Below are positions 34,354 to 43,406 of a stretch of DNA of 64,000 bases, in pieces. The notes below the pieces were generated by a model, which was not told the DNA's origin, searched no databases, and worked only from the letters and a program-made list of their open reading frames with translations. The position numbers and the translations under genes are program-made. The stretch is from Pseudomonadota bacterium (GTDB taxonomy: Bacteria; Pseudomonadota; Alphaproteobacteria; Sphingomonadales; Govanellaceae), in the NCBI GenBank assembly GCA_003577275.1, contig QEVO01000003.1:62001-126000 (forward strand), in the 5' to 3' direction. How positions within the stretch are numbered: position 1 is the first letter of the stretch; the number at the start of each line of letters is the position of its first letter.

Positions 34354-36926
34354 AACGCTGGCTCTTTGTCTTCGGCATCGCCGTCATGCTGACGCTGTCG
34401 TGGGTTGGCGTTGCGCTTGATGCCGCAATCGCCGCGCCGGAAGAGTTCGATCACGCCGCCACCGGATTCTTGCTGGAGGATGGCCACGCCGGCGTTTCTT
34501 GCGAGTCCTGCCATGTCAACGGCGTCTTTGAAGGAACGCCGCGGCGCTGCGCCGCGTGCCATGAGCGCGGCGGTCTTATCAACGCCACGCCTAAACCCGT
34601 CAATCACATCAATACGCAGGAAGATTGCGACGCCTGTCACAGTAGCCGCGCCTGGACGCAGTTGACCCGCATGGATCATGGCGCGGTCATCGGCGCGTGC
34701 GAGAGCTGTCATAATAACACCATTGCCAGAGGCAAGCAGCCGACCCATATTCAAACCTCGCAGGATTGCGAGGATTGCCATACCACCACTCTTTGGACGG
34801 CTGCTGTATTTGATCACAGCGGCGTCAGCGGCGATTGCCAGAGCTGCCATAACGGAGTCACCGCCGGCGGCAAGAACAGATCGCACATGGCAACCTCCAA
34901 CGCCTGCGAAGACTGCCACGTCACCAGCTCCTGGGGCGCGGTATCGCGCGTAGATCACGCCGCGGTGATCGGCACTTGCGCCAGTTGCCATAATGGCGCG
35001 ACCGCCGGCGGCAAGGACGCCAATCACATTCCCACCACCGCCGCCTGCGATGATTGCCATGTGACGTCCACTTGGAGCCAGGCCACATTCAGCCACGATG
35101 GCGTTTCCGGCAACTGCGTCAGTTGCCATAATGGCGCCATAGAGTCCGGCAAGAATACCGCGCACATCGCCACCAATAACGAATGTGATGATTGCCATAC
35201 CACCACGGCCTGGTCGCCGGCGACGCGGGTTGATCATGCCGACGTGGTGGGAAGCTGCTTTAGCTGTCATAACGGTACGGTCGCTGCCGGCAAGAACGCC
35301 GGTCATTTGCAAAGCAACAATACCTGCGACGATTGTCATACCACCACCGCCTGGGTTCCCGCCAATTTCAGCCACGCGAACGTTACCGGCAACTGCGCCA
35401 GTTGTCATAACGGAACGACGGCGATCGGCAAGAATGCCGCCCACCTCAGCACCACCAACGCCTGCGAGGACTGCCATGCGGTAACGGCCTGGACGCCGGC
35501 GATACGCGTTGACCATGCGGAAGTAATGGGAACCTGCTTTAGTTGCCATAACGGTACGGTGGCGGAGGGAAAAACCGCCAATCACATTCAATCAGGCAAT
35601 ACCTGCGACGATTGCCATATCACTACCGCCTGGGTGCCGGCCAATTTCGACCATACCGGCATATCGGGCAGTTGCGCCAGCTGCCATAACGGCACCGATG
35701 CCGCAGGAAAGGGTGTAACTCACATCGCCACCACCAACACGTGCGAGGATTGCCATACGGTGGTGGCGTGGACGCCGGTTGCCCGCGTTGATCATGCGGA
35801 TGTGGTTGGTGATTGCTTTAGCTGTCATAACGGCGCCACGGCCACCGGCAAGAACGCCAGCCATATCCAGTCGACCAACGCCTGTGATGATTGCCACACC
35901 ACCACTGCCTGGGTGCCGACGCATTTTGACCACACCGCCGTGACCGGCACGTGTTTTAGCTGTCATAATGGCGCCAATGCCACCGGCAAGAACGCCACGC
36001 ATATCCAATCCAGTAACACGTGCGACGATTGCCATACCACCACTGCCTGGGTACCGGCGAATTTTGATCACGCGGGCGTCACCGGCAGCTGCAGCACGTG
36101 TCATAACGGCACCAATGCGGCGGGCAAGAACGCCACGCACATCTCTACCACTAACGCCTGCGAGGATTGCCATGGCGTAACGTCTTGGTCGCCGGCGACG
36201 CGGGTTGATCATGCCGACGTTATCGGCGCCTGTTATAGCTGTCATAATGGCACAGTGGCGGCGGGTAAAACGCCCAATCATATGGCAACCAGCAACACCT
36301 GCGATGACTGCCATGTCACCACCACCTGGAGCGATGTCAGGTTTGATCATACCGGCGTCAGCACCACCTGCACCAGCTGTCATAACGGCGCCACGGCCAC
36401 CGGCAAGAACGTTGGCCACGTACAAACCTCTGCCGATTGCGATGGCTGCCACACCACGGTTGCCTGGGTGCCAGCCAACTTCGATCATGCCTTGGTCATC
36501 GGCTCCTGCTCGTCTTGCCACAATGGCGTCACCGCCGCCGGCAAGCCGGCAAGCCATTTCGTCACCTCGGTGGAGTGCGATAATTGTCATACCGTAACCA
36601 GTTGGTCGTTCACCACCTACGATCATGCTTCCGCTAATTATCCGGGAGATCATAGATCGGGCGTTACCTGCTTAAGCTGCCATACCACCAACAGCCAGAC
36701 CATTGCCTGGCGCTACCCTTCCTATGCGCCTGATTGCGCCGGCTGTCATGCCAACGAATATGAATCCGGCGAACACCGCAAAACGCAAACACCGGCCACC
36801 TATTACACGGTGGGCGAACTGCGGGACTGCGCCGGATCCTGCCATACCTATACCGATAGTTCGCTGACCACCGTATCGCGCTATCGCAACAGCCAGCACC
36901 GGGTCTCGGATGGAGAATTTCATTGA
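34350..36926 (+). CDS. Giant repeat-built cytochrome c with 33 CXXCH motifs plus one CX3CH
   Basis: The 858-residue protein has a signal peptide (LFVFGIAVMLTLSWVGVA) and 33 CXXCH motifs, with a 34th site of the form CAGSCH near the C-terminus. Residues about 91-740 are 14 tandem diheme units of 46 or 47 residues, each with two CXXCH, one His in a (V/F)DH position and one in a GKxxxH position, which is enough for bis-His ligation of both haems. Units alternate in two types: 47-residue units with a TRVDH-like phrase and 46-residue units with VPANFDH. Few haem proteins carry so many haems in one chain. It could span the periplasm or project from the surface with the beta-barrel encoded next. GGTGAGG precedes the ATG. 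Confidence 0.94.
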   Translation: MKRWLFVFGIAVMLTLSWVGVALDAAIAAPEEFDHAATGFLLEDGHAGVSCESCHVNGVFEGTPRRCAACHERGGLINATPKPVNHINTQEDCDACHSSRAWTQLTRMDHGAVIGACESCHNNTIARGKQPTHIQTSQDCEDCHTTTLWTAAVFDHSGVSGDCQSCHNGVTAGGKNRSHMATSNACEDCHVTSSWGAVSRVDHAAVIGTCASCHNGATAGGKDANHIPTTAACDDCHVTSTWSQATFSHDGVSGNCVSCHNGAIESGKNTAHIATNNECDDCHTTTAWSPATRVDHADVVGSCFSCHNGTVAAGKNAGHLQSNNTCDDCHTTTAWVPANFSHANVTGNCASCHNGTTAIGKNAAHLSTTNACEDCHAVTAWTPAIRVDHAEVMGTCFSCHNGTVAEGKTANHIQSGNTCDDCHITTAWVPANFDHTGISGSCASCHNGTDAAGKGVTHIATTNTCEDCHTVVAWTPVARVDHADVVGDCFSCHNGATATGKNASHIQSTNACDDCHTTTAWVPTHFDHTAVTGTCFSCHNGANATGKNATHIQSSNTCDDCHTTTAWVPANFDHAGVTGSCSTCHNGTNAAGKNATHISTTNACEDCHGVTSWSPATRVDHADVIGACYSCHNGTVAAGKTPNHMATSNTCDDCHVTTTWSDVRFDHTGVSTTCTSCHNGATATGKNVGHVQTSADCDGCHTTVAWVPANFDHALVIGSCSSCHNGVTAAGKPASHFVTSVECDNCHTVTSWSFTTYDHASANYPGDHRSGVTCLSCHTTNSQTIAWRYPSYAPDCAGCHANEYESGEHRKTQTPATYYTVGELRDCAGSCHTYTDSSLTTVSRYRNSQHRVSDGEFH
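34620..36569 (+). repeat. Tandem coding repeats, 14 units of 138 or 141 bp
   Basis: The repeats encode the diheme units of the giant cytochrome. Their lengths add up exactly: six 141-bp and eight 138-bp units give 1950 bp. The order is B-A-B-A-B-A-B-A-B-A-A-B-A-A (B = 47 residues, A = 46). The strict alternation breaks after unit 10, which suggests growth first by duplicating a two-unit (four-haem) block and later by single-unit events. Confidence 0.9.
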
Positions 36927-39079
36927 TCGGATATCGTATATTTTCCAACCTTCGCGGCTACCGGCGGCTTGGCTGGTTCGTGATGGCCGCGTTTCTCGTG
37001 CTGGCGAGCGTCCGGTGGGCCGAGGCGCGGATCGTCGACACTGTTGATATCAAATCACGCACCGACGGCTATGAGATCGTCGTCAACTTCACTGTGCCGC
37101 TGCGCTATCAAGGCCATGCGCCGAAAGGGGCGGCCGATTTCTTTGCCGTTGAACTGCGCGGCGGACCGTCATCCGCCCTTACCAATGGGGAGCTGGGCGC
37201 GCAGTTGTCGGAGCGGGCGGAATTAAGCTGGGATCGCGCCTCGGGCGCGCCGCTTGCCGAGATCACCTATGAAGGCGGATCGGCGACGCGGCCGACCATG
37301 ACTTTTAAATTCACCATGCCGGTGCGGCTTAACGCCAGAAGCGCCAGTGATCAGCGCGCGCTGATCGTCACGGTTATCACGGAAAGGCGACTAGATGAAA
37401 CGTTGACGCCGCAGCCGCAGGTCTTTGACGGCATCTCCGTCGCCGATGATTTTTCTGGCGCAGACCCGGCGCTGGCCGCCGCCATGGAGGAGGCTTATGG
37501 CGCCATGACGTCCGGCGATTATCGTCGCGCCATTCAGCTTTATACCAAGGTGGCGGAAAAGGGCGACGGCGCCATCCGGCGCAAGGCGCAAGAACTGTTA
37601 GGGCTGGCGCGGGAGCGCAACGGTCAGCTGGCGCAGGCAAAAGCCGAATACGAAAAATATCTCGCCGCCTATCCCGAAGGCGCGGATGCCGATCGGGTGC
37701 GCCAGCGTCTGGCGGCGCTGGTAACCGTGGCGGATAAGCCGAGGGCGGCGCTGCCCGGCAAAAAAGCCGCCGCGCGCGACTCCTCCACCTGGCGCAGCGA
37801 CATCTACGGCAGTCTGTCGCAGTTTTACTTTCGCGACGAGATCAATCCGGAAAATGGCGATCGTCAAGTCAACCTGTCGCGTTTCACCACCGACGTTGAT
37901 TTGAACGCCCGCTTCCGCAACGATGCGTACGATATCCGTGCGCTGTTCATCGGCAGTTATGACATGGACCTGCTCGCCGGCGGCGATAACGAGGAGAGGG
38001 TTTATAACCTGTCGCTGGAAGCGCGGGGACTGAAGAACGGTCTTTATGGCCGCGTCGGTCGTCAATCCTTGAGTTCGTCCGGCGTTTTCGGCCGTTTCGA
38101 CGGCGTCCGCCTGGGGTATGAAATCACGCCGGCGATCGCGCTCTCTGGCGTCTACGGCTACCCCGTGGAATCAAGCCGCGACACCCACATCAACACCGAC
38201 CGCAATTTCTACGGCGCCAGCTTCGATATCGGCGAACCGGCGTCAGCGTGGAGTTTCGGCGGTTACGCCATCGAGCAGCGCAATGACGGCCTCATCGACC
38301 GCCGCGCGGTGGGCGGCGAGATCAAGTATTTTGATCCCAAGAAATCGCTTTATGTGCTCGCCGACTACGATATTTTCTTCAAGGACTTAAATCTGGTCAT
38401 GCTGTTTGGCGCCTGGACGGTGCGGGATGGCACCACGCTGACCCTCAATCTCGATTACCGCAACAGCCCATTTTTGACCACCATGTCGGCGATTCAAGGG
38501 CAGGGGGTCGATAATCTGGGCGATCTATTCGAACGTTTCAACGAAGATGAACTTTATGAACTGGCGCAGGACCGTACGGCGCGCAGCAAAACCGCCACTC
38601 TCGGCATCACCCAGGACTTGACCGAACGCCTGCAACTGACCGCCGAGGCTACGGCAACCCAATTGTCCGGCACTGCGGCGTCAGGCGGCGTCGAAGGCTT
38701 CGCCGCCACCGGCACGGATTTTTATTTCAGCACCCAACTCATCGCCAGCGATCTTTTGCTGGCGGGCGACATCATTTCCTTCGGTCTGCGCTATTACGAC
38801 ACCAGCACCTATCGAAGCTACGGCGCGATCGTCAACGCGCGGTTGCCGATTATGCCGGAGCTCAGGGTCAATCCCCGGGTGCTGGTGGATTATCGCCGGG
38901 CTGACAACGGCAACGACCGCCTGTTGGTGCGCCCCTTGGTGCGAATCGATTATCGCTTCAAGCGCTGGCTTCATTTCGAGGCCGAAGGCGGCGTCGAATG
39001 GCAGGACGAAACCTTCACCGGCATCAATCAGCAGCTTCTCGGCACCTTCTTCTATATCGGCTACCGGCTGTATTTTTAG
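36923..39079 (+). CDS. Outer-membrane beta-barrel with periplasmic TPR region (porin-cytochrome partner)
   Basis: The 718-residue protein starts at a TTG that overlaps the previous stop, with GGAG 7 bp upstream; the first 36 residues form a signal peptide (basic start, core LGWFVMAAFLVLASV). Residues about 37-150 are a beta-rich domain, 180-260 hold TPR-like helices (YGAMTSGDYRRAIQLYTKVAEK), and 290-718 show alternating strands with aromatic girdles, ending in GYRLYF with C-terminal Phe, the outer-membrane insertion signal. This layout could be a barrel that sheathes or anchors the multihaem cytochrome, as MtrB or PioB do, but the N-terminal TPR region is unlike those. Last gene of the operon. 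Confidence 0.87.
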   Translation: MIGYRIFSNLRGYRRLGWFVMAAFLVLASVRWAEARIVDTVDIKSRTDGYEIVVNFTVPLRYQGHAPKGAADFFAVELRGGPSSALTNGELGAQLSERAELSWDRASGAPLAEITYEGGSATRPTMTFKFTMPVRLNARSASDQRALIVTVITERRLDETLTPQPQVFDGISVADDFSGADPALAAAMEEAYGAMTSGDYRRAIQLYTKVAEKGDGAIRRKAQELLGLARERNGQLAQAKAEYEKYLAAYPEGADADRVRQRLAALVTVADKPRAALPGKKAAARDSSTWRSDIYGSLSQFYFRDEINPENGDRQVNLSRFTTDVDLNARFRNDAYDIRALFIGSYDMDLLAGGDNEERVYNLSLEARGLKNGLYGRVGRQSLSSSGVFGRFDGVRLGYEITPAIALSGVYGYPVESSRDTHINTDRNFYGASFDIGEPASAWSFGGYAIEQRNDGLIDRRAVGGEIKYFDPKKSLYVLADYDIFFKDLNLVMLFGAWTVRDGTTLTLNLDYRNSPFLTTMSAIQGQGVDNLGDLFERFNEDELYELAQDRTARSKTATLGITQDLTERLQLTAEATATQLSGTAASGGVEGFAATGTDFYFSTQLIASDLLLAGDIISFGLRYYDTSTYRSYGAIVNARLPIMPELRVNPRVLVDYRRADNGNDRLLVRPLVRIDYRFKRWLHFEAEGGVEWQDETFTGINQQLLGTFFYIGYRLYF

Positions 39080-39114
39080 AAGATTTTCGCGAGGGGGCCT
39101 GTAATTCTTTCCTT

Positions 39115-39198
39115 GTCATCGCGAGGCCGCGAAGCGGCCGTGGCGATCCAGTGCCTGAAAAAATGGATTGCTTCGCTTCTTGCAGGGCTCGCATGACA
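39115..39198. repeat. Dispersed palindromic intergenic repeat, copy 1
   Basis: An inverted repeat opening GTCATCGCGAGG and closing CTCGCATGAC, with an internal GCGATCCAG / ATGGATTGCTTCGC pair. It belongs to the same family as copies at 42584, 45441 and 49206. It lies after the outer-membrane gene and may end the operon transcript. Confidence 0.65.
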
Positions 39199-39265
39199 AC
39201 TTTTGAGTTCCAGCAGCGATCTATTATTAGCTTTTGCGGAAATTTTCTGAACCGATGCCTCTTCC

Positions 39266-39296
39266 TTGACACCGTAATTATTTTAAGCTTAAAATA
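39266..39296 (+). promoter_or_regulatory. Strong sigma-70 promoter overlapping an 18-bp palindrome
   Basis: TTGACA (39266-39271) and TAAAAT (39290-39295) are 18 bp apart. The -10 region lies inside the perfect palindrome TATTTTAAGCTTAAAATA (39279-39296), which would let a dimeric repressor block RNA polymerase. The OYE-family start codon is 28 bp downstream. Confidence 0.55.
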
Positions 39297-39324
39297 TTTG
39301 CGGTGACACAGGGAGACCGTATCA

Positions 39325-40782
39325 ATGTGGCGGCCGCCGGAGCGGATTGCGTATAAAACAAACCCGGGACCATGGCCAAGCGCGGCTGAGGCGGCGGCCT
39401 CGCGGCTCTTCAGCCCCATCGCCATCGGTCCCTTGACCTTGCGTCAGCGCACCTGGGTGCCGGCCATGGTGCCATGGCGGGCGACCGAGGACGGCTTTGT
39501 CAGCGACGCCGTCATCGACTGGTACCGGCGCTTCGCCCACGGCCGGCCGGGGGCCATGGTGGTGGAGGCGACGGGGATTCGCGACGTCCCCTCCGGCCCC
39601 TTGCTGCGCATCGGCCACGACCGCTTCCTGCCCGGCCTGAAGACCCTGACCGACGCCGTGCGCGAGGCGAGCGGCGGCGAAACCAAGCTTTTCATTCAGA
39701 TCATCGACTTTCTGGCCATCCGCCGCCGGCCGGAGCGGGATAAATACTTCGACCGCTTCTTGGCCGTCACCGACCGCCATCGCGATGCTTTGGGGCTTGG
39801 GGACGCGCCCGAGGAAGCGGTGCGCGCCGCGCTCAAGGCGCTCCATGACGAGGCCTTGGCGGAGGTGCTGACGCCGCGCGAGCGGGAAGCGCTGACCATG
39901 GGCTATCGCGAGCGGGTGACCGATACCGATCTGCCGCATATCCGCGATTTACCTCAAGCGCTGCCCGGATTGTTCGCTGATGCGGCGCGCCGCGCGCGCG
40001 AAGCGGGCTTTGACGGCGTTGAGCTGCATTATGCCCATGCCTATACCATGGCGTCGTTCCTGTCGGCGCTCAACACTCGGCAAGACGGCTATGGCGGATC
40101 GCGGGAAAACCGCGCCCGACTGCCGCTGGCGGTCTATGCGGCGGTGCGCGAGGCGGTCGGCGACGACTTCGTGGTCGGCTGCCGTTATTTAAGCGAGGAT
40201 TGCTTGGCGGGCGGCAATACGGTGGCGGACGCCTGCTATTTCGGCGTTGAATTCGCCCGCGCCGGCATGGATTTCCTGTCCTTGTCCCGGGGCGGCAAGT
40301 TCGAGGACGCCGGCCAGCCCAAGGTCGGCGAGGCGGCCTACCCCTATACCGGCCGCAGCGGCTATGAGTGCATGCCGTCCTATATCTCCGACGCCTTCGG
40401 GCCTTTTGGCCGCAACCTGGAGCCCGCCGCCCGCATCCGCGCCGCCATCCGCCAGGCCGGCCATGACACGCCCATCGTCGCCGCCGGCGGCATTCATGGC
40501 TTTGCCCAGGCCGAGAGCATCCTGCGCGAGGGCCAGGCCGATATCGTCGGCTTCGCCCGCCAGGCGCTGGCCGATCCCGACTGGTTTTTGAAAGTCAGAG
40601 GCGGCTTCGGGCCTGAGGTCCGGCTCTGCCGCTATTCCAATTACTGCGAGGCGCTCGATCAGAAACACAAGCCGGTGACTTGCGAGCTGTGGGACCGGGA
40701 AGCTCTCGACGCGCCGGGGGTGAAGCGCACCGCCGACGGCAAACGGCGTTTGACCGCCCCGGCGTGGGAACCGCCGGCTTGA
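39325..40782 (+). CDS. NADH:flavin oxidoreductase, old-yellow-enzyme family
   Basis: The 485-residue protein has the OYE-family TIM barrel: LFSPIAIGPLTLRQRTWVPAM (N-terminal FMN region), GFDGVELHYAHAYTMASFLS with the paired His-type substrate-site motif, NTRQDGYGGSRENRARL and the C-terminal phosphate-binding motif ADIVGFARQALADPDW. A late cluster CRYSNYCEAL lies where the iron-sulphur-containing members (2,4-dienoyl-CoA reductase type) have a Cys cluster, but the motif is incomplete and the FAD domain is absent. Substrate unknown; the neighbouring thioesterase and glutaryl-CoA dehydrogenase suggest an acyl or aromatic compound. It has its own promoter with a palindrome. Confidence 0.88.
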   Translation: MWRPPERIAYKTNPGPWPSAAEAAASRLFSPIAIGPLTLRQRTWVPAMVPWRATEDGFVSDAVIDWYRRFAHGRPGAMVVEATGIRDVPSGPLLRIGHDRFLPGLKTLTDAVREASGGETKLFIQIIDFLAIRRRPERDKYFDRFLAVTDRHRDALGLGDAPEEAVRAALKALHDEALAEVLTPREREALTMGYRERVTDTDLPHIRDLPQALPGLFADAARRAREAGFDGVELHYAHAYTMASFLSALNTRQDGYGGSRENRARLPLAVYAAVREAVGDDFVVGCRYLSEDCLAGGNTVADACYFGVEFARAGMDFLSLSRGGKFEDAGQPKVGEAAYPYTGRSGYECMPSYISDAFGPFGRNLEPAARIRAAIRQAGHDTPIVAAGGIHGFAQAESILREGQADIVGFARQALADPDWFLKVRGGFGPEVRLCRYSNYCEALDQKHKPVTCELWDREALDAPGVKRTADGKRRLTAPAWEPPA

Positions 40783-40917
40783 CGGGGGGCGCAGTCCCTC
40801 TTAGGGTGGCCGCGCAAAAAAAGGATGGCCGGGCTCGCCAAGCCCCAGGATGAAAAGCGCTAGCGTCATGGTCAGCAAGATGAAAATATCACGGGCGACA
40901 GGCCGGAAAGGCGGCCA

Positions 40918-41352
40918 ATGACGGCCTACCGCAGCGACAGAAAAGTGCGATTCGAGGATTGCGACCCCGCCGGCATCGTCTTCTATCCCCGCTATTTCGA
41001 AATGCTCAACGCCACCGTCGAAGAATGGTTCGAGGAGGGCCTCGACCTGCCCTGGCGGGTGTTGGTGCTGGAGCGCAAGAACGGCGTGCCGACGGTCCAC
41101 ATCGAGGCGGAATTTCTCGCCGTCAGCCGGCTGGGCGACGTGTTGACGTTTACCTTGGAAGTGGAGAAGATCGGACGAAGCTCCGCGGTGCTCCGCGTGG
41201 TTGCCGCCTGCGGCGATGAGGAGCGCGCCCTGTTCCGGTTGACGCTGGTGCATTTTTCTAACGAAACCTTCAGGTCCAAGCTATGGCCTGAAGAATTGCG
41301 TGTGCGCATGGGCGATTATCAAACAGAAAGTGTCGTATCCTTAGGAGAATAA
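40918..41352 (+). CDS. Hotdog-fold acyl-CoA thioesterase (4HBT family)
   Basis: The 144-residue protein carries the 4-hydroxybenzoyl-CoA-thioesterase-like signature [20 protein letters not shown] near the N-terminus (Asp and following residues of the active-site helix) and the hotdog strand region [21 protein letters not shown]. It should hydrolyse an acyl- or aryl-CoA; specificity cannot be read from the sequence. It ends 4 bp before the glutaryl-CoA dehydrogenase gene, so the two form an operon. Confidence 0.9.
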   Translation: MTAYRSDRKVRFEDCDPAGIVFYPRYFEMLNATVEEWFEEGLDLPWRVLVLERKNGVPTVHIEAEFLAVSRLGDVLTFTLEVEKIGRSSAVLRVVAACGDEERALFRLTLVHFSNETFRSKLWPEELRVRMGDYQTESVVSLGE

Positions 41353-41356
41353 GGTC

Positions 41357-42571
41357 ATGGGCCAAGCTGCAACCGCACCCAAAGCCGCCGCCGCGCGCGC
41401 GGCGTTTAATTGGGAAGATCCCTTTTCATTTGAAGACCTGCTGAGCGAAGAAGAGCGCATGGTGCGCGACGCCGCGCGGGACTATTGCCAAGGAAACCTG
41501 ATGCCTCGGGTGCTCAAGGCGCACCGCGATGAAACCTTCGATCGCGCCATCATGACCGAGATGGGCGCACTGGGCCTTCTGGGCTCCACCATCGACGGCT
41601 ACGGCTGCGCCGGCACCAACTATGTGTGTTATGGCTTGGTGGCGCGGGAGGTGGAACGGGTGGATTCCGGCTACCGCTCGGCGATGTCGGTGCAATCCTC
41701 GCTGGTGATGCACCCCATCCACGCCTACGGCACGGAAGAACAGCGCAAAAAATATCTGCCAAAGTTGGCCACCGGCGAATGGGTGGGCTGTTTCGGCTTG
41801 ACCGAGCCCGATCACGGCTCCGATCCGGGGGGCATGAAAACGCGGGCCAAGTCGGTGGATGGCGGCTATGTGTTGAACGGCTCCAAGATGTGGATCACCA
41901 ATTCCCCCATCGCCGACGTGTTCGTGGTGTGGGCCAAGGATGACTCTGGCGAGATCAGGGGCTTTATTCTGGAAAAGGGCATGAAGGGCTTAAGCGCGCC
42001 CAAGATCGAAGGCAAGTTTTCGCTGCGCGCCTCGATCACCGGCTCGATCGCCATGCAAGACGTGTTCGTGCCGGCCGACCACCTGCTGCCCAACGTGAAG
42101 GGCTTAAAAGGCCCCTTCGGCTGCCTGAACAATGCCCGCTACGGCATCGCTTGGGGCGCGCTCGGCGCCGCCGAGTTTTGCTGGCACGCGGCGCGTTCTT
42201 ACACCTTGGAGCGCAAGCAGTTCGGCCGGCCGCTGGCCGCCAATCAGCTCATTCAGAAGAAGCTCGCCGACATGCAGACGGAAATTTCCATCGCGCTCCT
42301 CGCCTGCTTGCAAGCCGGGCGGTTGAAGGATCAAGGCAAGCTTGCCCCGGAGACGGTATCGCTGATCAAGCGCAACTCCTGCGGCAAGGCCTTGGACATC
42401 GCCCGTGTGGCGCGCGATATGCACGGCGGCAACGGCGTGTCGGATGAATACCACGTCATCCGTCATGTCATGAACCTGGAGGCGGTCAACACCTACGAGG
42501 GCACCCACGACATCCACGCCCTCATCCTGGGCCGCGCCCAGACCGGCATTCAGGCGTTCTCGGCGGAGTAA
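41357..42571 (+). CDS. gcdH: Glutaryl-CoA dehydrogenase
   Basis: Oxidises and decarboxylates glutaryl-CoA to crotonyl-CoA with FAD, feeding electrons to ETF; it is a step of lysine, tryptophan and benzoyl-CoA breakdown. The 404-residue acyl-CoA dehydrogenase has the FAD signature [35 protein letters not shown], the helix [14 protein letters not shown] and the catalytic base in [14 protein letters not shown] (Glu at about residue 380), matching GcdH more closely than other acyl-CoA dehydrogenases. AGGAG precedes the ATG. Linked with the thioesterase gene by a 4-bp gap. Confidence 0.94.
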   Translation: MGQAATAPKAAAARAAFNWEDPFSFEDLLSEEERMVRDAARDYCQGNLMPRVLKAHRDETFDRAIMTEMGALGLLGSTIDGYGCAGTNYVCYGLVAREVERVDSGYRSAMSVQSSLVMHPIHAYGTEEQRKKYLPKLATGEWVGCFGLTEPDHGSDPGGMKTRAKSVDGGYVLNGSKMWITNSPIADVFVVWAKDDSGEIRGFILEKGMKGLSAPKIEGKFSLRASITGSIAMQDVFVPADHLLPNVKGLKGPFGCLNNARYGIAWGALGAAEFCWHAARSYTLERKQFGRPLAANQLIQKKLADMQTEISIALLACLQAGRLKDQGKLAPETVSLIKRNSCGKALDIARVARDMHGGNGVSDEYHVIRHVMNLEAVNTYEGTHDIHALILGRAQTGIQAFSAE

Positions 42572-42583
42572 ATACGCTCCAAC

Positions 42584-42713
42584 AGTCATTGCGAGACCCG
42601 ATAGGGGCGAAGCAATCCAATAAACAGCGAAATCGCTATGGATTGCTTCGCGGCGTGTAGCGCCGCAATTATAAAATCTGCGCGCAAAGCGCGTGCGGCG
42701 CTCGCAATGGCGT
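42584..42713. repeat. Dispersed palindromic intergenic repeat, copy 2 (with insert)
   Basis: It opens AGTCATTGCGAGACC, has GAAGCAATCCA / TGGATTGCTTCGCG internal arms and closes GCTCGCAATGGCGT. About 40 bp around 42655-42695, with its own GC-rich short hairpins, is inserted compared with copy 4. It lies between convergent gcdH and the XRE-cupin gene. Confidence 0.65.
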
Positions 42714-42728
42714 CTTATGCTTCCGACC

Positions 42729-43328
42729 TTACGCTGCGGTCACCCACAGCACCTCGGCGTCGCCGGGGCCGGCGGAAGCCGCCGCGTGGCGCATGGAGCT
42801 GTCGATATAAAGGCTGTCGCCGGCTTCCAGGGTCACCGGCTCATAATGCTCGGTGTAAAAGATCACCCGGCCCGATAGCACGTAGAGAAATTCCTCGCCG
42901 GAATGACCGGACCAGTTCGGTGATGCGCCTTTCGCCAGCGGCTTGATGGCGGTACGGAATGGCTGGATCTTCTTGCGCGCCAGGGCGCCGGCGAGGATTT
43001 CATGATCATAGAGCGCATTCAGGTGATGCTGACCGGTCTTGGCGCGGCTCACCGCCATGCGGCCGGGCGCGGTCACGACCTGCGCGTCGGCGAACAGGTC
43101 GGCGATATCGACGGCAAATCCCCGCGCCAATTTCAACAGCAGGTCATAGGTCGGCGACATCTGGCCGTTTTCGATCTTGGACAGCGACGAGCGGGCGATG
43201 CCGGTGGCCTCCGCCGCATCGGCCAACGTCCAGCCCCGTTCCTGACGCAGGGCTTTCAAGCGACCACCCAGCCCGGCGGCGGGCGGTGACGTTTCCAGCG
43301 CCGAGGATACGGGACGAACGGGTTCCAT
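42729..43328 (-). CDS. XRE-family regulator with C-terminal cupin domain
   Basis: The 199-residue protein has an N-terminal helix-turn-helix (about 14-70; [20 protein letters not shown], then [22 protein letters not shown]) and a C-terminal small cupin (about 110-195; [20 protein letters not shown] and [17 protein letters not shown] with metal-type His/Glu pattern). Regulators of this layout often sense a small catabolite. The first ATG is at 43328; a TTG 36 bp upstream is in frame. A palindrome shared with the aldehyde-dehydrogenase promoter region lies 21 bp before the start, so self-regulation and control of that gene are likely. Confidence 0.88.
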   Translation of the reverse strand: MEPVRPVSSALETSPPAAGLGGRLKALRQERGWTLADAAEATGIARSSLSKIENGQMSPTYDLLLKLARGFAVDIADLFADAQVVTAPGRMAVSRAKTGQHHLNALYDHEILAGALARKKIQPFRTAIKPLAKGASPNWSGHSGEEFLYVLSGRVIFYTEHYEPVTLEAGDSLYIDSSMRHAAASAGPGDAEVLWVTAA

Positions 43329-43348
43329 GCCGAAACTGGCCTTGCTGT

Positions 43349-43360
43349 TGCCTAAAGGAA
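43349..43360 (-). promoter_or_regulatory. Candidate operator of the XRE-cupin regulator
   Basis: TGCCTAAAGGAA, followed by ACAAG. It matches ten of twelve bases of the perfect palindrome TTCCTATAGGAA at 50911-50922, and the shared right arm runs on as AGGAAACAA at both places. It is 21 bp before the XRE-cupin ATG. Confidence 0.45.
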
Positions 43361-43406
43361 ACAAGTATCCGATTGGGAATATCGTTGCAATGCTAATCCG
43401 CTGGGC

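Noticed and set aside
34620..36569. Regular 138-141 bp repeats resembling a satellite or CRISPR-like array
   Set aside because: The repeats are coding, in frame, and encode diheme units; there are no unique spacers or cas genes.
33145..36653. Long minus-strand frames opposite the cytochrome genes
   Set aside because: They mirror the Cys/His repeats as Gly/Ala/Val-rich pseudo-proteins without any recognisable domain.
40801..40869. Minus-strand peptide of 22 residues with a hydrophobic stretch before the thioesterase gene
   Set aside because: It has no clear ribosome site and no promoter; the hydrophobic run alone is not enough.
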